The notes below the pieces were generated by a model that saw only the letters and a list, made by a program, of their open reading frames with translations, did no database searches and was not told where the DNA came from. A DNA stretch of 5,634 nucleotides, from the NCBI GenBank assembly GCA_026985655.1, contig JALSQB010000006.1:1-5634 (forward strand). Direction: 5' to 3'. Both the position numbers and the translations under genes were made by a program. The first letter of the stretch is position 1; each line of letters starts with the position of its first letter. This DNA comes from Campylobacteraceae bacterium (GTDB lineage Bacteria > Campylobacterota > Campylobacteria > Campylobacterales > Sulfurovaceae). Shown here piece by piece: positions 1 through 5,634 of this stretch.

Positions 1-12
1 ATAGTATAAGTT

Positions 13-39
13 AATTTTGTAACAAAATTGTGTAATTTT
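13..39. repeat. Overlapping inverted repeats / phased A/T tracts upstream of the YfaZ-like gene
   Basis: AATTTTGT (13-20) and ACAAAATT (22-29) form a perfect 8-bp inverted repeat around one base. AAAATT (24-29) and AATTTT (34-39) form a second one around GTGT. The three A/T blocks start at 13, 24 and 34, about one helical turn apart. Two readings are possible: an operator for a dimeric regulator overlapping the -35 region, or the periodic AT-rich stretches known to stand in for a -35 element in Campylobacterota promoters. ACAAAAT also recurs at 72-78, 50 bp from the copy at 22-28. The repeats are seen directly; their function is inferred. Confidence 0.5.
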
Positions 40-57
40 ACGAAGCTATGTTATAAT
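28..57 (+). promoter_or_regulatory. Sigma-70 type promoter with extended -10 for the YfaZ-like gene
   Basis: TATAAT at 52-57 matches the -10 consensus perfectly and is preceded by TG at 49-50 with one base between, which makes it an extended -10. The best -35 candidate is TTGTGT at 28-33, with 18 bp spacing, and is poor. A strong -10 with a weak -35 is typical of Campylobacterota vegetative promoters. Transcription would start near 64, giving a leader of about 25 nt. No start site is proven. Confidence 0.7.
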
Positions 58-89
58 GGTAAAAATAAATTACAAAATAGGATAAAAAT

Positions 90-674
90 ATGTTTAAAAA
101 AACAGTAATTAGTACCCTTTTAGCTTCATCTTTATTGCTAGCAGAGAGTGGTGGAGGTATTAATATTAATGAAAAAGATGTAGAGATTGAGGGGACGGTA
201 GATTCAAGAAATTTACAAGCATTTCAAACAAGTAGTACAATCTTTTTAGCAGATTTTAATTTTTTAAATGCAGATAATCAAAAATTACTTGGTTTAGGAA
301 TGGCTGCTAATAATAAAATTGAAGGTCTTGTTGGCGTAGAAATGAGTTTCGGTGCAAAATTTATTTGGGCAGAGGCAGGAGAACATAATGATTTTACTTC
401 ATTTCCTCTAATGGCAAAAGTAAGATATACACTACCTCCATTGATGTTTTCTATTCCTCCTGTAGCAGTTGAAGCAAAAGGGCTTTATGCTCCAAGTGCA
501 TTAAGTTTTGGTGATTCTGAAGGTTATAGTGAATTTAGGGTTGCTGGAGATATTGAGATGATTGAGAATGTCAAAATTTATGCAGGATATAGAAATATTC
601 ATACCAAATACAATGGATTATCAAGAGATTTATTTAATAATGGTTTTTATGCAGGATTAAAAGCAACTTATTAA
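90..674 (+). CDS. YfaZ-like outer-membrane beta-barrel protein
   Basis: This is a complete 194-residue exported protein. Residues 1-18 form a signal peptide: K3-K4, a hydrophobic core over roughly 5-17, and likely cleavage after A18. There is no lipobox cysteine, so it is not a lipoprotein. The mature part alternates short polar and hydrophobic stretches, as amphipathic beta-strands do. It ends in an aromatic-rich strand (GFYAGLKATY) with a terminal Tyr, which resembles the C-terminal signal for BAM-mediated outer-membrane insertion. The composition, the size and the stretch at about 133-174 (YAPSALSF through YAGYRNIHTKY) fit the YfaZ family, which has no established function. The start is supported by AGGA at 79-82, 7 nt before the ATG. 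The gene has its own promoter and converges on glmS. Export and membrane location are well supported; the family assignment rests on recognition, and another small OmpW/OmpA-like barrel is possible. Confidence 0.7.
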   Translation: MFKKTVISTLLASSLLLAESGGGININEKDVEIEGTVDSRNLQAFQTSSTIFLADFNFLNADNQKLLGLGMAANNKIEGLVGVEMSFGAKFIWAEAGEHNDFTSFPLMAKVRYTLPPLMFSIPPVAVEAKGLYAPSALSFGDSEGYSEFRVAGDIEMIENVKIYAGYRNIHTKYNGLSRDLFNNGFYAGLKATY

Positions 675-687
675 AATATAGATTATT

Positions 688-722
688 TAGTCTTTAAAGG
701 GATTCTTTCCCTTTAAAGACTA
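688..722. terminator. Perfect 14-bp hairpin between convergent genes, probable bidirectional terminator
   Basis: The arms at 688-701 and 709-722 are perfectly complementary over 14 bp, with a 7-nt loop (ATTCTTT). The hairpin starts 13 nt after the stop of the outer-membrane protein gene, and its right arm includes the TAG stop of glmS (722-720). A symmetric hairpin between two converging genes is well placed to end both transcripts. Neither side has the run of T expected of a canonical intrinsic terminator: ATTCTACC follows on the plus strand and AAATAATC on the minus strand. It may therefore act as a weak terminator or as a 3'-end stabilising structure. The stem is certain; the role is inferred. 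Confidence 0.7.
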
Positions 723-2528
723 TTCTACCGTTACAGACTTCGCTAAGTTTCTTGGCATATCAACATCATTTCCTAATCTTACTGAAATTTCAAGTGCTAA
801 GAGTTGTGTTATGACCATCATCTCAAAAAATTCTAACATTGGGTGTGAGCTATAGCTTGTTTGTACAAAATCATCAGCTAAATCAAATGGCTCTGGTGAA
901 ATGGCTAATAGAGTAACATCTCTTGCACATAACTCTTCTACATTGGATTTAATTTTATCATAATGTAATGATTTTGGCATGAGTGCTATGGTGAAAAGCT
1001 CTGCATCAGCTAAGGCGATTGGTCCATGTTTCATCTCACCTGAGGGGTAACCTTCTGCATGTAAATAAGAAATCTCTTTGAGTTTTAATGCTCCTTCAAG
1101 TGCTAATGGGAAAAATAGATCTCTACCGATAAAGAAGAACCCATGCCCATGTAAATAGCGTTTTGAAAGACGGGTCATTTTATGATGGAGTTTATTATTG
1201 ACAAGAAGTGCTTTAGGCGTTTGTCGCATGGCTAAGAGTTCTTTTTCTAAAGTCTCTTTGGAGATACTTTTTTTAACTTGAGCAACATAAATAGCTAACA
1301 TCCAAAGTACCATGGTTTGTGTGGCAAATGCTTTGGTACTAGCAACCCCTTTTTCGATACCTGCACGAGTTAGCACAGCAGCGTCAGACTCTCGGACAAT
1401 GGAAGAGTTATCTACATTACAAATACTTAAACTCTTCAGTCCAGCTCTTTTTGCCATTTTAAGGGCTTCAAGCGTATCAGCAGTTTCACCACTTTGAGAG
1501 ATGGTAATAAAGAGGGTATCATCATGAAGTAGGGGTTCTTTATATCGAAATTCAGAGGCTATCTCAATTTGACATGGGATTTTAGAGAGTCGTTCAAAGA
1601 GGTAAGAGGAAGCCAGTGCTGAATGATAAGAAGTTCCACAAGCACAGATTTTAATATTAGAAATATTGTTAAATAACTCAGGGTTTAACTCTTCAAAATC
1701 AATTTTTTCATCGAGTACACGACCTATTATTGTATCGTGCATGACACTACTTTGTTCATAAATCTCTTTTTCCATGAAAAATCGGTAACCATCTTTTTGT
1801 GCTAAGGCTTTGTCTGTGGCTAAAGCTTGTTTAGTAAATGTTTTTTGACCATTGGCATCAAAAAGATAAACTTTTCCATGTCGTGCATAACCAAACTCAC
1901 CATCTTCTAAATAGTAAACTTCTGTGGCTTTACCAATAATTGGGGTATCTGATGATGCAAAATAGACTTCATCTTCTTTAAATCCAATAAGCATAGGTGA
2001 ACCATTTTTAGCAAAGTAAATGGTCTCTTCATCGGCTTCGGTAATAAGAAGAGTTGCATAAGCCCCCTCTAATTTCTCAATGGTCTCTTGAAATGATGCC
2101 CATGCATTATTATTAATTTTATGATTTTTTTCAAATAGATGGACAATAGTCTCCGTATCTGTTTGGCTTAAAAAGGTAACACCTTGGGATTGCAACTCTT
2201 TTTTTAATGCTTGATAATTTTCAATAATCCCATTATGTACCACAAAAGAGTAAGCTCCCATGTGTGGGTGAGCATTAAGTTCAGTGGGCTTTCCGTGGGT
2301 TGCCCAACGGGTATGCCCAATGGAGACACCAAAACCCTCACTAAGATAATCTTTTGTTTTTTCTCTAAGGTTTTTAAGTCGTCCTACTGCTTTAAAGTTT
2401 TTAAGTTGTTTATTTTCTATAATGGCAATACCCGCTGAATCATAGCCTCGGTACTCTAGTTCTTCTAATCCATCTAATAAAATCTCTTTTTTTTCATTTT
2501 TACCAAGGTAGCCTACTATTCCACACAT
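720..2528 (-). CDS. glmS: Glutamine--fructose-6-phosphate aminotransferase (isomerizing)
   Basis: GlmS is cytoplasmic and converts fructose-6-phosphate plus glutamine to glucosamine-6-phosphate plus glutamate, the entry step to UDP-GlcNAc for peptidoglycan and lipopolysaccharide. The protein is complete at 602 residues, against 609 in E. coli. The N-terminal glutaminase domain (about 2-240) begins MCGIVGYLG, so Cys2 becomes the N-terminal nucleophile once Met is removed. It also carries GHTRWATHG (71-79), HNG (98-100) and D124, the expected glutamine-site residues. Two SIS sugar-isomerase domains follow (about 288-425 and 455-592), with CGTS (297-300) and SQSGET (344-349) in the sugar-phosphate site. 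The isomerase residues are E485, H501 and K597, and the protein ends in the family tail MPRNLAKSVTVE. No key residue is missing. It is the second gene of an operon, 4 nt after glnD, with its Shine-Dalgarno inside glnD, so translational coupling is likely. The 4-nt gap leaves no room for a glmS ribozyme. Confidence 0.98.
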   Translation of the reverse strand: MCGIVGYLGKNEKKEILLDGLEELEYRGYDSAGIAIIENKQLKNFKAVGRLKNLREKTKDYLSEGFGVSIGHTRWATHGKPTELNAHPHMGAYSFVVHNGIIENYQALKKELQSQGVTFLSQTDTETIVHLFEKNHKINNNAWASFQETIEKLEGAYATLLITEADEETIYFAKNGSPMLIGFKEDEVYFASSDTPIIGKATEVYYLEDGEFGYARHGKVYLFDANGQKTFTKQALATDKALAQKDGYRFFMEKEIYEQSSVMHDTIIGRVLDEKIDFEELNPELFNNISNIKICACGTSYHSALASSYLFERLSKIPCQIEIASEFRYKEPLLHDDTLFITISQSGETADTLEALKMAKRAGLKSLSICNVDNSSIVRESDAAVLTRAGIEKGVASTKAFATQTMVLWMLAIYVAQVKKSISKETLEKELLAMRQTPKALLVNNKLHHKMTRLSKRYLHGHGFFFIGRDLFFPLALEGALKLKEISYLHAEGYPSGEMKHGPIALADAELFTIALMPKSLHYDKIKSNVEELCARDVTLLAISPEPFDLADDFVQTSYSSHPMLEFFEMMVITQLLALEISVRLGNDVDMPRNLAKSVTVE

Positions 2529-2532
2529 CTGT

Positions 2533-4983
2533 TTAATTCTCCGTTAATTTTTTTATTATTGTATTGGTATTATTACAAAAGTTTCCATCTTTTTCGATTA
2601 AAAATAGGTCGTTTACTCTGTTCGATTTTGTATGGATTTTTGCTGAACTTATGTCAATGTTTAAGCCATCAAATAGATTAATGAGATAACTTAATAAGCC
2701 TTGTTGATTGGGACAATTTAGTTTCATAAGTGCATGTTCTTGGGAATGTTTACAATCTATAAAAATATTTTTTTCTAACACTTTAGGCTTCTTTAGTTCT
2801 AGGGTATGAACCTCTGTAAGTGCATTTATAAGTAGTTCATTGAGTGCAATATAATCACTCTCTTCAAGGGTCGTATTAAAGTCAATTCTAAAATATTTAA
2901 TACCTGAAAAAATTTTGTAAATATCCATTTGGACAACTTCTAAACGAGAGAGTTTATGGAGAAGATAGCTAAGGTCTAAATTCTCTTTTCGTAAAATTTC
3001 AATGGTTAAAAAATTTTCATGGCTAAGGACAAAATCATATGCTTTTAATGCGTGTGCTTTTTTGACAATATTAACAACTCTTTGAGGGGTATTTTTTATA
3101 AAGAAGAGATCAGATTTAATATTGAGTGTTTTCTTTTGTAAACTTTTGGGTAGTTGCTTAAAGCTTTGAAGACGTTGGAGTTGCTTCTCTTTTTTCACTC
3201 TTTTTGTTGTTTCTTTTAAGAGTTTTACATTAGATATGGCTAAAGAGGCTTGTTTGTATAGCGTATTAATTAGTTTAGCACTAAAGTCATTGTAAATCTT
3301 CAAGCCTACACCATTCATGTCAGCATAGGTTAAAATATAGATATAATCAAGCTCTTTTTGCGTAGAAAAATGAGCAGAAAATTTTAAGATAACATGTTCA
3401 GAATAGAGATCTTCTCGTTGGGCAGTTATGCTCATAAGGGTATGGTACAAAATTAAATTTTTACCAATGCTTATTTGATTGGCATCAAAATTTAATCGTT
3501 TTGAGATGCCTTTAAAAAGTACAGTACCCACTTCTGAATGGTCTTTTTTGCGTCCCTTTCCTGCATCGTGAATGAGTACAACGGTTTTTATAAAGACTTT
3601 CTCTTTTAAACTTAGATTATCATAAAGTATCTTAACTCTTAAATCTTTGATATTCTCTAAGGCTTTAATACATTTTACCGTATGAATGCCCACTGCATAT
3701 TGATGATAACCATCAAATTGTGGAAGATGCATAACCTTCTTTAAATAAGGAATAGCATGCCCTAAAAGTTTAGCATCTATAAGGGTTTCTAAAATAAGAT
3801 GACTTTTGTCTTTTGCAAATATTTTATAGATTATTGTATAAATATCTTGGCTTGGGTTTAGGCTCTTATCATAAGTGTTAAGTGCTTTTAAAAAAGTTGG
3901 GTGAACAGGAAATTCCTCGTCTTTGGCTAAGGACATTTGCTCTAAAAGAGCATAAAAAGAACGCTCTTTTTGTGGTATCAGCATTTTTTCTTTGTCATAA
4001 TAGTGACTTAATTCATCTATCCAAATTATACTATATAGTTTTATGGTTTTAAGACAAGAGATAACTTGTCGTGAGAATTGGGTATGTTTTTTGGCAGTAT
4101 CATAGCCTAAATATTTTGCTACTTCAGGAATAAGGTCAAGTCTTAGCTGATCCTCTTTTTTACCACAAGCAAGATGCAAAGCAGAGCGAACTTTAAAAAG
4201 AAAATAGAGTGCCTCTTTAAACGCTTCATACTCTTTTCTTGTAATAATCTTGCCTTCAAGTTCAGAAATATGGTTGATGTTGTGTAGAATATTGCCAATC
4301 CAATAGACCAAGTTGGCACTCCTAAAGCCACCATCTCCCTCTTTTAAATTGGGTTCCATGGTTAAGGGATATTTGTTATGTAAGCTCTCTAGCTCTTCTA
4401 TTTTAGCTTTAATAAATGCCTCTTGATTATCTTGACGGATACGATGCAGTTCATTTTGCGTTTCAGCCCAAAGTTGTTTAGAACCCTCAATAAAACGTGA
4501 TTCTATCATGGAAGTTTTAATGGTAATGTCTGTTTGAGAGGCTTCAAAAAGGTCACTCACTTCATGGACACGGTGACCTAGTTTTAAACCAGCGTCCCAC
4601 AAAATGTAAAGAATTTTCTCTATCATCTCTTGGGTATTGTAGCCTGGCACCTCTTTATAGACAATCATAAGGTCAATGTCAGAGTAAACACAAAGTTGCT
4701 CTCGTCCATAAGAGCCTAAAGCCAAGAGTGTAATGGGTAGGGTACTTTTTAGAGGCATGTAGGTTCCAAACATTGAACGCATAGCAACTTTATAAGCCAT
4801 TTGTAAAATGCCATCTATTTTTCGTGTATGTTTGAGTAGAAAATTTTTACCATTGTTTTGGGTAAAACTCTCTTCTAGTGTTCCAAAATAGGTTTTAATC
4901 TCTTCTTTAAGCAGTTTAGAGATTTCAAAGTCAGAAGCGTTGTTAGAAAGTAGGGTTTCTATTTTAAATTTTAAATCTTTCAT
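2533..4983 (-). CDS. glnD: Bifunctional [protein-PII] uridylyltransferase / uridylyl-removing enzyme (GlnD)
   Basis: GlnD is the cytoplasmic glutamine sensor of the PII system: it adds UMP to PII when glutamine is low and removes it when glutamine is high. The protein has 816 residues, shorter than E. coli GlnD (about 890). The nucleotidyltransferase domain has LGSYGREQ (89-96) and SDIDL (101-105), with D102 and D104 as metal-binding acids. The helical GlnD domain carries ESRFIEG (161-167) and EPNLKEGDGGFR (210-221). The HD phosphohydrolase domain has H434, the HD pair H472-D473 in IHDAGKGRKKDHS, H514 and D555 (TYADMNG). A C-terminal ACT domain at about 750-800 has NQQGLLSYL and RVNDLFLIEKDG. 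The first ACT domain (about 655-705) is only weakly recognisable. Oddities are S222 where the family usually has Asp after GGLR, and S91 in place of the second Gly of the GG pair. The gene is first in the operon with glmS, and a consensus -10 lies 42 bp upstream. No clear Shine-Dalgarno precedes the ATG. The domain order argues against a stand-alone HD hydrolase; PII as substrate is inferred from the family. Confidence 0.9.
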   Translation of the reverse strand: MKDLKFKIETLLSNNASDFEISKLLKEEIKTYFGTLEESFTQNNGKNFLLKHTRKIDGILQMAYKVAMRSMFGTYMPLKSTLPITLLALGSYGREQLCVYSDIDLMIVYKEVPGYNTQEMIEKILYILWDAGLKLGHRVHEVSDLFEASQTDITIKTSMIESRFIEGSKQLWAETQNELHRIRQDNQEAFIKAKIEELESLHNKYPLTMEPNLKEGDGGFRSANLVYWIGNILHNINHISELEGKIITRKEYEAFKEALYFLFKVRSALHLACGKKEDQLRLDLIPEVAKYLGYDTAKKHTQFSRQVISCLKTIKLYSIIWIDELSHYYDKEKMLIPQKERSFYALLEQMSLAKDEEFPVHPTFLKALNTYDKSLNPSQDIYTIIYKIFAKDKSHLILETLIDAKLLGHAIPYLKKVMHLPQFDGYHQYAVGIHTVKCIKALENIKDLRVKILYDNLSLKEKVFIKTVVLIHDAGKGRKKDHSEVGTVLFKGISKRLNFDANQISIGKNLILYHTLMSITAQREDLYSEHVILKFSAHFSTQKELDYIYILTYADMNGVGLKIYNDFSAKLINTLYKQASLAISNVKLLKETTKRVKKEKQLQRLQSFKQLPKSLQKKTLNIKSDLFFIKNTPQRVVNIVKKAHALKAYDFVLSHENFLTIEILRKENLDLSYLLHKLSRLEVVQMDIYKIFSGIKYFRIDFNTTLEESDYIALNELLINALTEVHTLELKKPKVLEKNIFIDCKHSQEHALMKLNCPNQQGLLSYLINLFDGLNIDISSAKIHTKSNRVNDLFLIEKDGNFCNNTNTIIKKLTEN
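2539..2542 (-). promoter_or_regulatory. glmS Shine-Dalgarno embedded in the end of glnD
   Basis: On the minus strand GGAG lies at 2542-2539, within the codons for T814 and E815 of GlnD, and 10 nt before the glmS ATG at 2528-2526. The glnD TAA (2535-2533) falls between this site and the glmS start. Ribosomes finishing glnD would therefore clear or re-use the site, which suggests coupled translation. The site also fixes the glmS start, and the MCGI beginning confirms it independently. Confidence 0.75.
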
Positions 4984-4997
4984 AAAGTTATCATAGC

Positions 4998-5027
4998 AAT
5001 TTAATGTTAAGATTACACTATTAAATT
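4998..5027. repeat. Inverted repeat centred in the divergent glnD-ligA intergenic region
   Basis: AATTTAAT (4998-5005) and ATTAAATT (5020-5027) are perfect 8-bp inverted arms separated by 14 bp, with arm centres 22 bp apart, about two helical turns. The dyad centre (5012.5) nearly coincides with the middle of the 57-bp gap (5012). The right arm overlaps the glnD -10 box by 3 bp. This geometry suits a dimeric regulator acting on both divergent genes. The arms are pure A/T in an AT-rich region, so chance is a real alternative. Confidence 0.4.
5014..5019 (+). promoter_or_regulatory. Candidate -10 box for ligA
   Basis: TACACT at 5014-5019 is the best-placed plus-strand -10 candidate in the short gap (4 of 6 consensus bases). 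It would start transcription near 5026 and leave a leader of about 15 nt. No convincing -35 accompanies it. It lies between the arms of the inverted repeat at 4998-5027. Support is weak, and the real ligA promoter may lie elsewhere, for example inside glnD. Confidence 0.25.
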
Positions 5028-5030
5028 ATA
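5025..5030 (-). promoter_or_regulatory. -10 box of the glnD-glmS operon promoter
   Basis: The minus strand reads TATAAT at 5030-5025, a perfect -10 consensus. The predicted start near 5018 gives a leader of about 35 nt before the glnD ATG. The -35 position (5053-5048, CTTTAT) falls inside the first codons of ligA and matches poorly, which is normal for Campylobacterota. The box directly abuts the ligA ribosome binding site on the other strand, so the two divergent units share their control region. Confidence 0.65.
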
Positions 5031-5034
5031 AGAG
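5030..5034 (+). promoter_or_regulatory. Ribosome binding site of ligA
   Basis: AAGAG at 5030-5034 lies 6 nt before the ligA ATG at 5041 and partly matches the AAGGAG consensus. It supports this start. It shares its first base with the glnD -10 box on the opposite strand. Confidence 0.55.
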
Positions 5035-5040
5035 ATAAAA

Positions 5041-5634
5041 ATGACGCATAAAGATTACCAAAAGAAGATAGAAATTTTAAAAAAATGGGCATTTGCCTAC
5101 TATGTGGAAGACAATCCCATAGCGACAGATGAAGAGTACGATAAGCTCTATCATGAAGTGTTAGATTATGAAATAGCTAATCCAAATGAAGTGGCAGAGG
5201 ACTCACCCACTAAAAGAGTAGGGGGTGTGGTAAGAGAAGAATTTAACAAAGCCACACACATTAAACGTATGTGGAGTATGGAAGATGTTTTTCAGACAGC
5301 AGAGGTACAAGAGTGGCTAGATAGAGTGGTTAAAAATGTGGGGGAAACCAAATACTTCTGTGAGCCAAAGTTCGATGGGGCGAGTATGAATCTACTCTAT
5401 GAAAACGGCTCTTTGGTTCGTGCCATTACACGAGGTGATGGGGTCATTGGAGAGGAGGTAACGGACAATGTTCGTACCATTCGTTCTGTGCCATTAAGCA
5501 TAAACTACAAGGGTCAAATAGAAATTCGAGGTGAAGTAGTCATTCGTAAAGATGATTTTGAAATCATTAATAAAGAGCGAGAAAAAGAGGGGGAAAGCCC
5601 CTTTGCCAATCCACGAAATGCAGCAGCAGGAAGT
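5041..5634 (+). CDS. ligA: NAD-dependent DNA ligase LigA, N-terminal part (cut by window edge)
   Basis: LigA seals nicks in duplex DNA during lagging-strand replication and repair, using NAD+ to form a ligase-AMP intermediate. The frame is open from the ATG to the last base: 198 codons of a protein that usually has about 650 residues. Domain Ia (about 1-60), which binds the NMN half of NAD+, has Y20, D30, Y33 and D34 in AYYVEDNPIATDEEYD. The adenylation domain has EPKFDGAS with K110 as the AMP-accepting lysine, followed by TRGDG (130-134), RGEV (163-166) and FANPRNAAAGS (188-198), where the window ends. The OB-fold, zinc finger, HhH and BRCT domains would lie beyond the edge. Residue 21 is Tyr where E. 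coli LigA has His23; together with RMWSMEDVF (76-84) this looks like the Campylobacterota version. The AAGAG ribosome binding site supports the start. Divergent from glnD; no functional link to it is evident. Confidence 0.97.
   Translation, partial: MTHKDYQKKIEILKKWAFAYYVEDNPIATDEEYDKLYHEVLDYEIANPNEVAEDSPTKRVGGVVREEFNKATHIKRMWSMEDVFQTAEVQEWLDRVVKNVGETKYFCEPKFDGASMNLLYENGSLVRAITRGDGVIGEEVTDNVRTIRSVPLSINYKGQIEIRGEVVIRKDDFEIINKEREKEGESPFANPRNAAAGS

Noticed and set aside
1312..1497. Open frame of 61 codons on the plus strand inside glmS
   Set aside because: It is wholly antisense to the well-conserved SIS-domain coding region of glmS, resembles no family I know, and has no convincing ribosome binding site. 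It is a shadow frame.
2211..2438. Open frame of 75 codons on the plus strand inside glmS
   Set aside because: It is antisense to the glutaminase domain of glmS; its composition reflects the reverse complement of conserved codons. No independent support.
2529..2532. glmS ribozyme/riboswitch upstream of glmS
   Set aside because: Only 4 nt separate glnD and glmS, and the upstream sequence is glnD coding sequence. The ribozyme is mainly a feature of Gram-positive bacteria.
2529..2620. Possible internal promoter for glmS (TACAAT on the minus strand at 2563-2558)
   Set aside because: The hexamer is close to consensus, but there is no usable -35 and it lies in a very AT-rich coding tail where such matches are common. 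Kept only as a possibility.
4143..4334. Open frame of 63 codons on the minus strand inside glnD
   Set aside because: It is in another frame of the same strand, within the conserved helical GlnD domain. The glnD frame is intact across it, so there is no frameshift or separate gene.
1..5634. Mobile element, CRISPR array, toxin-antitoxin or defence system
   Set aside because: No transposase, integrase, direct-repeat array, tRNA or small paired ORFs are visible. The window is nearly filled by three housekeeping genes and one outer-membrane protein gene, so nothing supports a new system.

Overview
The window is an ordinary, gene-dense stretch of a low-GC bacterial chromosome, most likely from the phylum Campylobacterota (Epsilonproteobacteria). 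The strongest pointer is the ligase fragment at the right end: its RMWSMEDVF stretch and its EPKFDGAS active-site context resemble epsilonproteobacterial LigA rather than E. coli LigA. The strong -10 boxes without a good -35, set among A/T tracts, also fit. A GlnD-type protein suggests an environmental lineage of the Sulfurovum/Sulfurimonas/Arcobacter kind rather than Helicobacter or Campylobacter. The phylum is a fairly confident inference from remembered family features; the genus is not determined.

Layout, left to right. Positions 1-89 hold a promoter region with A/T tracts spaced about one helical turn apart and an extended -10 box. It drives a small secreted protein (90-674, +) that looks like a YfaZ-type outer-membrane beta-barrel protein. 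This gene converges with a minus-strand operon, and the two are separated by 45 bp containing a perfect 14-bp hairpin (688-722), probably a terminator shared by both strands. The minus-strand operon runs from 4983 down to 720: glnD (PII uridylyltransferase/uridylyl-removing enzyme), then 4 nt, then glmS (glutamine:fructose-6-phosphate aminotransferase). The glmS Shine-Dalgarno lies in the last codons of glnD. A 57-bp divergent intergenic region (4984-5040) holds a consensus -10 box for glnD, a centred 8+8 bp inverted repeat, and the ribosome binding site of ligA. The first 198 codons of ligA (NAD-dependent DNA ligase) then run off the right edge.

How the genes relate. GlnD is the glutamine sensor that sets the PII modification state. 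GlmS spends glutamine to make glucosamine-6-phosphate for peptidoglycan and lipopolysaccharide. Their tight coupling puts a glutamine sensor and a major glutamine consumer on one transcript. LigA (replication and repair) and the outer-membrane protein look like unrelated neighbours.

No gene-free stretch exceeds 300 bases. I found no mobile element, CRISPR array, RNA gene or defence system, and nothing that supports a previously undescribed system. The observations most worth checking are the dyad in the divergent promoter region, the phased A/T tracts, the tail-less convergent hairpin, and the divergence of GlnD from the E. coli-type enzyme.
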